Program-made: the position numbers and the translations under genes
Part shown: positions 23,632 through 31,531 of the stretch, in pieces
Layout of the letters: each line of letters opens with the position of its first letter
Position numbering within the stretch: position 1 is the stretch's first letter
NCBI GenBank assembly: GCA_016870325.1
Contig: VGBV01000012.1
Location: 1-33,707 of the forward strand
DNA: 33,707 bases
Direction: 5' to 3'
Source of the DNA: Actinomycetota bacterium
Lineage (GTDB): Bacteria > Actinomycetota > Thermoleophilia > Solirubrobacterales > 70-9
The notes under the pieces: generated by a model
What the model was told of the DNA's origin: nothing
What the model saw: only the letters and a program-made list of their open reading frames with translations
Databases searched by the model: none

Positions 23632-24626
23632 TGCTTCTCGCCGAGGTCGGGTTCGCCGAGGCGACCTGGGTGTTGATCGTGAAGTCGGTGCTGATCTTCC
23701 TGCTGGTGTTCATGATCGTGCCGGTTCTGACGGTGACCGAGCGCAAGCTGATCGGCCGCTTCCAGAACCGCCACGGGCCCAACCGGGTGGGACCCGTGGG
23801 ACTGCTGCAGCCGCTCGCCGACATCGTCAAGCTCGCCGGCAAGGAGATGTTCCGGCCGACCGGGGCCGTGCCCCTGCTGTTCGCGATCGCGCCCGCGCTG
23901 ATCATCTTCAGCGGCATCCTCACCCTCGCGATCATCCCCTTCGGCAATGTCGTCGACGGCGTCGGCCTCTACGGCATCGACGTCTCGATCGGCGTCCTCT
24001 ATTTCTTCGCATTCGGCTCGCTCAGCTTCTACGGGCTGCTGCTGGCGGGCTGGTCCTCGGGCTCCAAGTACAGCTTCCTCGGCTCGATGCGCTCGGCCGC
24101 CCAGCTGATCAGCTACGAGATCTCGATGGGCCTGGCGCTGCTCGGCGCGGTGATGATGGCCGGGTCGCTGTCGCTGACCGCGATCGTCGAGGCCCAGGAC
24201 GAGGTCTGGTACATCGTCCCGCAGATCGTCGGCTTCCTGATCTTCATGCTCGCCGGCTTCGCCGAGACCAACCGCGCTCCCTTCGACCTGCCCGAGGCCG
24301 ACGCCGAGCTGGTGCAGGGCTACCAGACCGAGTACGGCGGCATGCGCTTCGGGTCATTCCTGCTGGCCGAGTACCTCGAGATGTTCGTCGTCTGCGCGAT
24401 CGCGACGACCTTCTTCCTCGGCGGCTGGACGGGCCCCGGGCCCGACTGGCTCAGCCCCGTCTGGCTGATCCTGAAGACGCTGGCGCTGATCTTCGTCTTC
24501 ATCTGGGTGCGGGCCACCCTGCCGCGCCTGCGCTACGACCAGCTGATGTCGCTGGGCTGGAAGATCCTGCTGCCGCTCGCGACCCTGAACGTGCTCGTCA
24601 CCGCGATCCTGGTCACCGTCCTGTGA
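23631..24626 (+). CDS. nuoH: NADH-quinone oxidoreductase subunit H
   Basis: 331 aa with eight or nine membrane helices. It shows the conserved first cytosolic loop [32 protein letters not shown] and the [29 protein letters not shown] loop with its acidic cluster, both lining the quinone entry and the link to the proton path. An in-frame reading extends about 120 codons upstream but overlaps nuoG and is not used. TGATG junction with nuoG, GTGA junction with nuoI. Confidence 0.98.
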   Translation: MLLAEVGFAEATWVLIVKSVLIFLLVFMIVPVLTVTERKLIGRFQNRHGPNRVGPVGLLQPLADIVKLAGKEMFRPTGAVPLLFAIAPALIIFSGILTLAIIPFGNVVDGVGLYGIDVSIGVLYFFAFGSLSFYGLLLAGWSSGSKYSFLGSMRSAAQLISYEISMGLALLGAVMMAGSLSLTAIVEAQDEVWYIVPQIVGFLIFMLAGFAETNRAPFDLPEADAELVQGYQTEYGGMRFGSFLLAEYLEMFVVCAIATTFFLGGWTGPGPDWLSPVWLILKTLALIFVFIWVRATLPRLRYDQLMSLGWKILLPLATLNVLVTAILVTVL

Positions 24627-25219
24627 ACGCCGAGCTGAACACCGACGGGATCGAGCGGGTGAACCGCGAGTTCCCCTACCTGAACGAGGGCGACGTGATC
24701 TCGGTCCAGCGCGGGCCCGAGCCGGGCGGCGTCGGGGGCGTCGCCCGCACCTTCGGCGCCACGCTGAAGGGCCTGCGCACGACCTTCGCCCGCATCGTCG
24801 AGGGCCCGGTCACGATCCAGTACCCCGAGGAGAAGACCCCCGTCTTCCCCCGCTTTCGCGGGCGCCACAAGCTCCACCGCTTCGATCACGATGGGTCAGG
24901 AACGGGTGGGCTGGAGAAGTGCGTCGGCTGCAGCCTCTGCGCCGCGGCCTGCCCCTCGGACTGCATCCGCGTGGTAGCCGCCGAGAATGACCCCGCGAAC
25001 CGTGTCAGCGCCGGCGAGCGCTTCGCCGAGGTCTACGAGATCAACCTCAGCCGCTGCATCTTCTGCGGCTACTGCGAGGTCGCCTGCCCCTTCGACGCGA
25101 TCACGATGGGCCACGACTACGAGATGGCCGACTACAACCGCTCGGACCTGATCTTCACCAAGGAGATGCTGCTGGCCGAGCCGGTCGAGCGCACCCCGCT
25201 TCGCAGGGAGGGCGAGTGA
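24623..25219 (+). CDS. nuoI: NADH-quinone oxidoreductase subunit I
   Basis: 198 aa from GTG 24623. It has two 4Fe-4S ferredoxin motifs, [16 protein letters not shown] and [16 protein letters not shown], holding clusters N6a and N6b, which relay electrons from NuoG to N2 in NuoB. The N-terminal helix segment ([18 protein letters not shown]) lies on the membrane surface. The start overlaps the nuoH stop and its own stop overlaps nuoJ. Confidence 0.98.
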   Translation: MNAELNTDGIERVNREFPYLNEGDVISVQRGPEPGGVGGVARTFGATLKGLRTTFARIVEGPVTIQYPEEKTPVFPRFRGRHKLHRFDHDGSGTGGLEKCVGCSLCAAACPSDCIRVVAAENDPANRVSAGERFAEVYEINLSRCIFCGYCEVACPFDAITMGHDYEMADYNRSDLIFTKEMLLAEPVERTPLRREGE

Positions 25220-25734
25220 AGGAGATCTGCTTCTTCGCGGGCGCGATCGGCTGCCTCGGGGGCGCCATCGCGGTGATCGGGCTCCGCAACCCCTTCTACA
25301 GCGTGCTGGCGCTGATTGTCCACCTGATCTCGCTCGCCGGGCTGTTCCTGCTGCTCCGGGCCGAGTTCCTGGCCGCGGCGCAGATCGTCGTCTACGCCGG
25401 CGCCGTGATGGTGCTCTACGTCTTCGTCGCCGCCTACGTCGGCAACGTCGAGGAATCGCTCTGGGAGCCGATCCCCGGCCAGCGCTGGCTGGCGCCCGTG
25501 CTTGGGCTGGCCCTGTTCGTGGAGCTCTCGATCGCGATCATCGGCTCGGGCCTGAAGTCGCTCGACACCGAGGGGCCGACCGTCGAGCTCGGCTTCGGCT
25601 CGCCCGAGGCGATTGGCCGGCTGCTGCTCGAGCGCTTCCTGATCGCCTTCGAGGCCGCATCGCTGCTGCTGCTGATCGCCGCCGTCGGCGCCGTCGTGCT
25701 GGCCGCCCGGCGGCGCGAGGAGGCCACGTCCTAG
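25216..25734 (+). CDS. nuoJ: NADH-quinone oxidoreductase subunit J
   Basis: 172 aa from GTG 25216. It has five membrane helices, including the conserved TM3 with its pi-bulge segment [24 protein letters not shown], whose Gly and Tyr are typical. It couples the quinone site to the antiporter-like subunits. Junctions: GTGA with nuoI, and one base shared with the nuoK GTG. Confidence 0.96.
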   Translation: MKEICFFAGAIGCLGGAIAVIGLRNPFYSVLALIVHLISLAGLFLLLRAEFLAAAQIVVYAGAVMVLYVFVAAYVGNVEESLWEPIPGQRWLAPVLGLALFVELSIAIIGSGLKSLDTEGPTVELGFGSPEAIGRLLLERFLIAFEAASLLLLIAAVGAVVLAARRREEATS

Positions 25735-26033
25735 TGGACATGTCCTGGTACCTGGTGCTGTCGGCGCTGCTGTTCGCGACAGGGGCGGTGGGGGTGCTGA
25801 TCCGGCGCAGCCCGCTGGTGATCCTGCTCTGCCTGGAGCTGATGCTGAACGCCGGAAACCTGGCCCTGATCACCTTCTCGCGCACTCTCGGCGACGAGGA
25901 AGGGCAGGTGTTCGCGCTGATCGTGATGGTGATCGCGGCCTGCGAGGTCGTGATCGGCCTCGGCATCATCGTCGCCGCCTACCGGCGCCGGATCCCGCTG
26001 AACGTCGACGAGCTGCGGGCGCTGCGGGGCTGA
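25734..26033 (+). CDS. nuoK: NADH-quinone oxidoreductase subunit K
   Basis: 99 aa from GTG 25734; the ATG at 25740 gives two residues fewer. Three membrane helices. The conserved Glu residues of the proton path are in LCLELMLNAGNL (TM2) and ACEVVIGLGIIV (TM3). MRP antiporter MrpC-like fold. Confidence 0.97.
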   Translation: MDMSWYLVLSALLFATGAVGVLIRRSPLVILLCLELMLNAGNLALITFSRTLGDEEGQVFALIVMVIAACEVVIGLGIIVAAYRRRIPLNVDELRALRG

Positions 26034-26040
26034 GGCGGAG

Positions 26041-28047
26041 ATGGACGCGACCACCTACGGCTGGCTGATCCTGGCGTTCCCGCTGGCGGGGAGCATGATC
26101 ATCGCCTTCGGCTGGAAGCTGCTGCCCGGCCGCGCGGCGGGCTGGATCGGCACGGCGGCGATCGGCCTCTCCTTCCTGGTGACGCTCGGAGCCCTCTTCC
26201 AGATCCTCGGCCTGCCGGCCGAGGAGCGTCAACTGACCGACTCGCTCTACGACTACGCCAGCGCCGGCGGCCTCGACATCCAGATGAACATCCTCGTCGA
26301 CCCGCTGTCGGTGTTCATGTGTCTGGTGGTGAGCGGGATCTCGACCATGATCCACCTCTACTCGATCAGTTACGTGACCAGCGATCGGGGCTTCAACCGC
26401 TTCTTCAGCTACCTCAATTTCTTCGTCTTCTCGATGCTGCTACTCGTGCTGGCGGGCAACATCGTGCTGCTGATCGTCGGCTGGGCCTTCGTCGGCTTCG
26501 CCTCCTACGCGCTGATCAGCTTCTGGTACCGGCGCACGACCGCGACCGAGGCGGGGATGAAGGCCTTCGTGATCAACGTCGTCGGGGACATCGGCCTGGT
26601 GCTGGCCGCGCTGTTCATCTTCCGCGAACTGGGGACCTTCGACCTGCTCGCGATCTTCGAGCAGGCGCCGGAGCAGTTCTCGACCAACGAGGGCGTTGTC
26701 GTGCTGATCGGGATCCTGCTGCTGGTCGGTGCCTTCGCCAAGTCCGCCCAGGTCCCGTTCCACACCTGGCTCCCGGACGCGATGGAGGGCCCCACCCCCG
26801 TGTCGGCGCTGATCCACGCCGCGACCATGGTCACTGCCGGCGTCTACCTGATCGGGCGCTTTTACCCGATCTTCGAGATCGCGCTGACCGCCGCCGACAT
26901 CGCCGCGATCGTCGGCTTGGTGACGCTGCTGATCGCGGCCACGATCGCGCTCGTGGTCACCGACAATAAAAGGATCATCGCCTACTCGACCATGAGCCAG
27001 ATCGGCTACATGATCATGGGCGTCGGCATAGGCGCCTACTCCGCGGCCTTCTTCCACCTGATGACCCACGCCTTCTTCAAGGCGCTGCTGTTCATGACCG
27101 CCGGCTCGGTGATCGGGGCGATGGCCAACCGCCAGAACATCGACCTGATGGGCGGGTTCAGGCGCTCGCTGCCGTTCACATCGGCGCTGCTGATCATCGG
27201 CTGCCTGGCGCTCGCGGCCTTCCCCGGCACCTCGGGCTTCTTCTCCAAGGACGCGATTCTCGCCTTCGCCGAGTATCGCGGCGGCGCCTACTGGGTGTTC
27301 GCGATCGGGGGCTACATCGGCGCGCTGATGACCGCGATCTACGCCTTCCGGATCGGCTTCCGCATCGTCGCCGGCCCGCCGTGCGAGGTGGCCAGGGACC
27401 TCGAGCAGGGCGTCCACCACCACGTGGAGCCCCAGAACCCGGCGACCGGCGAGGCCGAGGACACCGACGTCGGCTTCCCCGGCGAGAAGCACAACATCGC
27501 CGAGGACAACTGGCCGATGAAGATCGCGATGTCGGTGCTGGGCATCGGCGCACTCTTCAGCGGCTACATCCAGGTGCCCGGCGTGACCGACGTCCTGCAC
27601 ACCTTCCTCGAGGGCTCCTTCGAGGACTCGAAGCTCTACTTCGAGCAGCCCACCGACGCGGCCGAGTGGCGCGGGCTCGCGACCGGCGCCTTGATCTCGC
27701 TGACCGGGATCGCGATCGCCCACCACTTCTTCCTGCGCAATCGCGCTGCCGCAGCGAGGCTGCAGGCTCGCCTGCCCGGCCTGCACACCTTCCTCGCCAA
27801 CAAGTGGTACTTCGACGAGGCGATCGACCTGCTGATCGTGCGGCCGACGCTGGCCTTCGGGCGCTGGTGCGACTCGACCTTCGAGCGCTACGTGGTCGAG
27901 GGCCTTGTCAGCGGCGCCCAGGGCGTCGCCAAGGGCGGCAACTCCGCGGTGAGGACGGCGCAGTCCGGCTACCTGCGCTCCTACGCGCTGCTGCTGTTCG
28001 TGGGCTTCGCGGGCCTCGGCCTCTACTTCCTGATCGCGGGGTCCTGA
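26041..28047 (+). CDS. nuoL: NADH-quinone oxidoreductase subunit L
   Basis: 668 aa, the distal antiporter-like subunit with its long lateral helix near the C-terminus. The central proton-path region is intact (FAKSAQVPFHTWLPDAMEGPTPVSALIHAATMVTAGVYL, with the TM7 Lys), as is the TM12 segment KDAILAFAEY. In TM5 the motif that normally reads GWEGVGLCSY is GWAFVGFASY, so the usual key Glu is Ala149. A His/Glu-rich loop (about 452-490) and a TGHH-type segment follow. ATG preceded by GAGGCGGAG. Confidence 0.97.
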   Translation: MDATTYGWLILAFPLAGSMIIAFGWKLLPGRAAGWIGTAAIGLSFLVTLGALFQILGLPAEERQLTDSLYDYASAGGLDIQMNILVDPLSVFMCLVVSGISTMIHLYSISYVTSDRGFNRFFSYLNFFVFSMLLLVLAGNIVLLIVGWAFVGFASYALISFWYRRTTATEAGMKAFVINVVGDIGLVLAALFIFRELGTFDLLAIFEQAPEQFSTNEGVVVLIGILLLVGAFAKSAQVPFHTWLPDAMEGPTPVSALIHAATMVTAGVYLIGRFYPIFEIALTAADIAAIVGLVTLLIAATIALVVTDNKRIIAYSTMSQIGYMIMGVGIGAYSAAFFHLMTHAFFKALLFMTAGSVIGAMANRQNIDLMGGFRRSLPFTSALLIIGCLALAAFPGTSGFFSKDAILAFAEYRGGAYWVFAIGGYIGALMTAIYAFRIGFRIVAGPPCEVARDLEQGVHHHVEPQNPATGEAEDTDVGFPGEKHNIAEDNWPMKIAMSVLGIGALFSGYIQVPGVTDVLHTFLEGSFEDSKLYFEQPTDAAEWRGLATGALISLTGIAIAHHFFLRNRAAAARLQARLPGLHTFLANKWYFDEAIDLLIVRPTLAFGRWCDSTFERYVVEGLVSGAQGVAKGGNSAVRTAQSGYLRSYALLLFVGFAGLGLYFLIAGS

Positions 28048-28060
28048 TGGGCACGAGCTC

Positions 28061-29566
28061 ATGATCCAGGTGATGCTGTGGCTGCCGCTCGCCGCCGCGC
28101 TGCTGGCGTGCCTGGCGCCGCGCCGCGCCGCCGGCTGGGTGGCCGCGCTCGGCGCCGCCGGCACGCTCGGCCTCGCGATCGCGCTGCTAGCCGGCTTCGA
28201 CTCCGCCTCGGCCGGGATCCAGCACGCCGTGGACGAGGCCTGGATCCCGGACCTGGGCGTGCGTTACTCGCTCGGGGTGGACGGGATCTCGATCTTCCTG
28301 GTGCTGCTGACCTCGGTCGCCTGGTTCGCCGCCACCACCTGGTCCGCGATCCGGATGCCCGAGCGCCCTAAGACCTACTTCCTGATGCTGGGGATCGCCC
28401 AGACGGCGACGCTCGGGGCCTTCATTTCCCAGGACCTGCTGCTGTTCGTCCTCTTCTTCGACCTGATGCTGATTCCGTTCTACTTCCTGTTCGGCAGCTG
28501 GGGGTCCGACCACCCCGGGCGCGAGGGCGAGGGCGCGATCAGGCGCTCGCCGGCGACGATCAAGATGGTCGTCTACACGCTGGTCGGCTCGCTGCTGATG
28601 CTCGCCGGAGCGATCGCGACCGGCGTCATCGCCGGCGACGGCACCCCGGTCTTCTCGATGGCCGAGCTGCGCGCGGACCCCCTCGGCGAGGACAGCCAGC
28701 GCTGGATCTTCTGGTTCTTCGCGGCGGCCTTCCTGGTCAAGATGCCGGCCTTCCTGGTGCACGGTTGGATGCCGGACGCCTACCGGGTGGCCCCGCTGGC
28801 GGTGCTGGCCGTGTTCGCCGCGGTGCTCTCCAAGGTCGCCGCCTACGGCTTCCTGCGCGTGGTGCTGCCGATCTTCCCCGACGCCACGATCCAGTTCCAA
28901 GAGGTGATCCTGGTGGTCGCCCTCGCCTCGATCCTCTACGGCTCGGTGATGGCCTTCACCCAGACGAGCGCCCGGCTCGTCGCCGGCTACTCCTCGGTCG
29001 CCCAGCTCGGCTTCATCACCCTCGGCATCTTCGCCCTGCGGCCCGACGGCGCCGACGGCGCGGTGCTGCAGATGGTCAACCACGGGCTCGTGATCGTGCC
29101 GCTGATGCTGATCATGGTGATCCTCGCCGAGCGCACCGGCGGCGACGACATCACCCGCATGGGCGGCCTCGCGCTGCGCGCCCCAGTGCTGGCGGCGCTG
29201 TTCCTGGTGGTGACGATGGCGCTGCTGGCGATCCCCGGTTCGGCCAACTTCATCGGCGAGTTCTACATCCTGAACGGCGTCTTCCAGGAGAAGATCGTGT
29301 TCGCCCTGATCGCCTCGATCGCGATGGCGATGGCCGCCTACTACGCGCTGCGCCTGTTCCAGCACGCGATGCACAACCGCAAGCGCGACGACGTCGAGTC
29401 GAAGGAGATCGGTTGGCGTGAGGGCGCGATCGTCGGCGCCCTGGTCGCCTGCATCGTCGGCCTGGCGCTGTACCCGGGCATCGTGCTCGAGCGCAGCGAC
29501 GAGTCGGTCAAGGACACCGTCAGCGCCGTCCAGGAGCCCTCCGATGAGGTGGCCGCGAGGCGCTGA
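28061..29566 (+). CDS. nuoM: NADH-quinone oxidoreductase subunit M
   Basis: 501 aa, 14 membrane helices, antiporter-like proton channel. The TM5 acidic residue is Asp134 (LFFDLMLIPFYFLFGSWG), where Glu is usual. The TM7-8 region reads FLVKMPAFLVHGWMPDAYRVAPLAVLAVFAAVLSKVAAYGFLRV, keeping both Lys residues but differing from the common HTWLPDAHTEAPTAGSV. A polar tail follows the last helix. It begins 13 nt after the nuoL stop and ends in TGATG with nuoN. Confidence 0.97.
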   Translation: MIQVMLWLPLAAALLACLAPRRAAGWVAALGAAGTLGLAIALLAGFDSASAGIQHAVDEAWIPDLGVRYSLGVDGISIFLVLLTSVAWFAATTWSAIRMPERPKTYFLMLGIAQTATLGAFISQDLLLFVLFFDLMLIPFYFLFGSWGSDHPGREGEGAIRRSPATIKMVVYTLVGSLLMLAGAIATGVIAGDGTPVFSMAELRADPLGEDSQRWIFWFFAAAFLVKMPAFLVHGWMPDAYRVAPLAVLAVFAAVLSKVAAYGFLRVVLPIFPDATIQFQEVILVVALASILYGSVMAFTQTSARLVAGYSSVAQLGFITLGIFALRPDGADGAVLQMVNHGLVIVPLMLIMVILAERTGGDDITRMGGLALRAPVLAALFLVVTMALLAIPGSANFIGEFYILNGVFQEKIVFALIASIAMAMAAYYALRLFQHAMHNRKRDDVESKEIGWREGAIVGALVACIVGLALYPGIVLERSDESVKDTVSAVQEPSDEVAARR

Positions 29567-31128
29567 TGGACTTCCAGGCCCCCACGATCGACTACGCCGG
29601 GCTCTCGCCCGTGATCGCGCTGACGGCGGGGCTCTGCATCGTGCTGCTGGTCGGCCTCTTCCGCACCGCGCCGGGCTTCATGCCGGCGCTGACGCTGAGC
29701 GTGCTCGCGATCACCGCCGGCCTCTGCATCTGGCAGTGGGGCGAGAACGAGAGCCTCGTGGAGGGCGCGCTTCAGCTCGACGAGCTCGGCTTGGCCGCCG
29801 CCCTGATCGCGATCTTCGCGGCCGCGGTGGCGACGATCCTCTCGATCCGCGAGCCCTCGGCGCAGGACGCCGGGCAGGGCGCCTTCGGCGCGCTGCTGCT
29901 GGGCTCGGTGCTGGGGATGGTGATCCTGGCCCAGGCGCAGAACCTGCTGAGCTTCTTCATCGGGCTCGAGCTGCTCTCGATCCCGCTGTACGTGCTGTGC
30001 GCGTCGGCGATCCGCCGCGAGCGCTCGCTCGAGTCGGGGCTGAAGTACCTGGTGATCGGCTCGGTTGGTTCGGCGACCCTCCTCTACGGGTTCGCCCTCC
30101 TCTACGGCGCGACGGGCTCGACCGAGTTCGGCGCGATCGCGCAGGCGCTCGGCTCCGGTGGCCTCGCCGACGACAGCCTGGTGCTGATCGGGACGGCGAT
30201 GATCTGCGTCGGCCTCGCCTTCAAGCTCTCGCTGGCGCCGTTCCACCAGTGGACACCCGACGTCTATCAGGGCGCCCCGACGCCGGTCACCGCCTTCATG
30301 GCCGTCGCGACCAAGGCCGCCGCGTTCGTGGCGCTGGTGCGCCTGTTCCAGGTCGCGCTAGGGCCGGTCGCCGACGACTGGAACACGGCGCTGGCCGCGA
30401 TCGCGGTGATCTCGATCGCCGTCGGCAACGTCGGCGCCCTCGGCCAGGACTCGGTCAAGCGCCTGCTCGGCTACTCGGGCGTCGCCCAGGCCGGCTACAT
30501 GCTCGCCGGCGTCGTCGTCGCGACCCAGACGGGAGTCGAGGCGCTGGTCTTCTACCTCGCCGCCTACTGCCTGATGAACCTGGCGATCTTCGTCGCCGTC
30601 GTCGTGCGCGAGCGCGAGACCGACCGCGGCGACGACATCAGCGCTTTCGAGGGCATCGGCCGCAGCCGCCCCTGGATCGCCTGGCCGCTGACGATCGGCG
30701 TGCTGGCCCTGGCCGGGCTGCCCGGCACCTCGGGCTTCATCGCAAAGCTGTTCCTGATCGAGGCGACGGTCGAGGCCGACTACACCTGGCTCGGCGTCGC
30801 GATCGTGATCGGCACCATGGTCTCGCTCGCCTACTACCTGCGGATCCTCTCGGCCGTCTGGATCAAGGACGAGCCCGCACCCGCCCAGCCGCCGCTGCCC
30901 GCGATCGCGGGCGGAGGGCCGCTCGCCCGCCTGGACGGCCTCGAGGAGGGCAGCGCAGACGTCTCCTGCCCGAAGGGCTCCGCCGGCCCGCTGGGGGCGT
31001 ACCGCTGCGCGCTCGTCGTCGGCGCCGGCGTCATCTGCGCCGCCGCCACCGTCGCCTTCGGGGTCTACCCTGACCCCCTCGTAGACTGGGCCACCACCGC
31101 GGCCGAGTCGCTGGCGCCGACGCTCTAG
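29566..31128 (+). CDS. nuoN: NADH-quinone oxidoreductase subunit N
   Basis: 520 aa, 14 membrane helices. It keeps the TM5 Glu (FIGLELLSIPLYVL), the TM7 Lys (FKLSLAPFHQWTPDVYQGAPTPVTAFMAVATKAAAF) and the LPGTSGFIAKLFLIEA segment. A Pro/Gly-rich loop (DEPAPAQPPLPAIAGGGPLARLDGLEEGSADVSC, about 440-475) precedes the last helix. It is the last nuo gene. Its TAG stop (31126-31128) is inside the left arm of the candidate structured RNA that follows. Confidence 0.97.
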   Translation: MDFQAPTIDYAGLSPVIALTAGLCIVLLVGLFRTAPGFMPALTLSVLAITAGLCIWQWGENESLVEGALQLDELGLAAALIAIFAAAVATILSIREPSAQDAGQGAFGALLLGSVLGMVILAQAQNLLSFFIGLELLSIPLYVLCASAIRRERSLESGLKYLVIGSVGSATLLYGFALLYGATGSTEFGAIAQALGSGGLADDSLVLIGTAMICVGLAFKLSLAPFHQWTPDVYQGAPTPVTAFMAVATKAAAFVALVRLFQVALGPVADDWNTALAAIAVISIAVGNVGALGQDSVKRLLGYSGVAQAGYMLAGVVVATQTGVEALVFYLAAYCLMNLAIFVAVVVRERETDRGDDISAFEGIGRSRPWIAWPLTIGVLALAGLPGTSGFIAKLFLIEATVEADYTWLGVAIVIGTMVSLAYYLRILSAVWIKDEPAPAQPPLPAIAGGGPLARLDGLEEGSADVSCPKGSAGPLGAYRCALVVGAGVICAAATVAFGVYPDPLVDWATTAAESLAPTL

Positions 31129-31291
31129 TGGCCCTTCTCGGAACGTTCGCCAGGAAATGACGCAGGCCAGGCGCCGCCAGGCAAGGAGGCAGGGAGTCCG
31201 AACAGCAGCGCTATTCGGACGACCGAGGACGCAGCATGGTGGTGATCTGGACCAGTCATCTCCGGTGAGACGTTTTGAGGAGGGCCACTAG
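31125..31291 (+). ncRNA. Candidate structured RNA closed by a 22-bp stem
   Basis: Bases 31125-31146 pair with 31270-31291 over 22 positions without a gap or bulge. 19 are Watson-Crick pairs, and the three that differ are G-U wobbles, so the arms match better as RNA than as DNA. Inside, GTCCGAA/TTCGGAC (31196-31202 with 31214-31220) plus AGC/GCT makes a strong hairpin, and GGTGAT/GTCATC (31241-31246 with 31255-31260) a second with two wobbles. There is no ORF. The left arm includes the nuoN stop codon. It is too long and branched for a simple terminator. Mobile-element RNAs such as HEARO/omega RNAs have this size and branching, but I cannot confirm kinship. Confidence 0.6.
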
Positions 31292-31424
31292 CCGCAGTCC
31301 CCCTCTCGCATATCAGTGGGCTAACGCTGAACCGTTATCGGGCCGTGCGTCTGGGCAGCAGGCGAACGCCGATCGAGTCTTCGTAAAGGAAAGCCCAACG
31401 GGAAGCGAGAGGGGGGGCCGCAGT
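31291..31424. mobile_element. MITE-like inverted-repeat element with 8-bp flanking direct repeats
   Basis: GCCGCAGT is present at 31291-31298 and 31417-31424. Between them, a 118-bp segment starts CCCCCTCTCGC (31299-31309) and ends GCGAGAGGGGGG (31405-31416), perfect 11-bp terminal inverted repeats. Within it, TGGGCT/AGCCCA (31317-31322 with 31392-31397) and TAACG/CGTTA (31322-31326 with 31333-31337) suggest further structure. An 8-bp duplication of the target is used by several insertion-sequence families. No transposase is present, so it would be non-autonomous. Confidence 0.6.
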
Positions 31425-31459
31425 TCGTAAGCCCAACTACCTAGTATTGGCGAACTGCG
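31419..31459 (+). promoter_or_regulatory. Dyad around a -10-like box before the secreted-protein gene
   Basis: CGCAGTTCG (31419-31427) and CGAACTGCG (31451-31459) are a perfect 9-bp inverted repeat. TAGTAT (31442-31447) lies between the arms and would place transcription near 31454, so a protein bound to the dyad would cover the promoter. Confidence 0.4.
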
Positions 31460-31461
31460 TG

Positions 31462-31479
31462 CCTGGACGCACGTCCAGG
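31462..31479 (+). other. Hairpin in the leader of the secreted-protein gene
   Basis: CCTGGAC-GCAC-GTCCAGG, a perfect 7-bp stem with a 4-nt loop, 52 nt before the ATG at 31532. It could be a leader hairpin, or a terminator of read-through from the nuo operon. Confidence 0.45.
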
Positions 31480-31531
31480 GCCGTCCATCCGGCTAAAGCG
31501 GGTCTGCGCCGCACCGATGAGCCGGGAGAGC

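Noticed and set aside
26440-28164. Minus-strand ORF of 574 aa opposite nuoL
   Set aside because: Highly charged shadow of a membrane protein gene.
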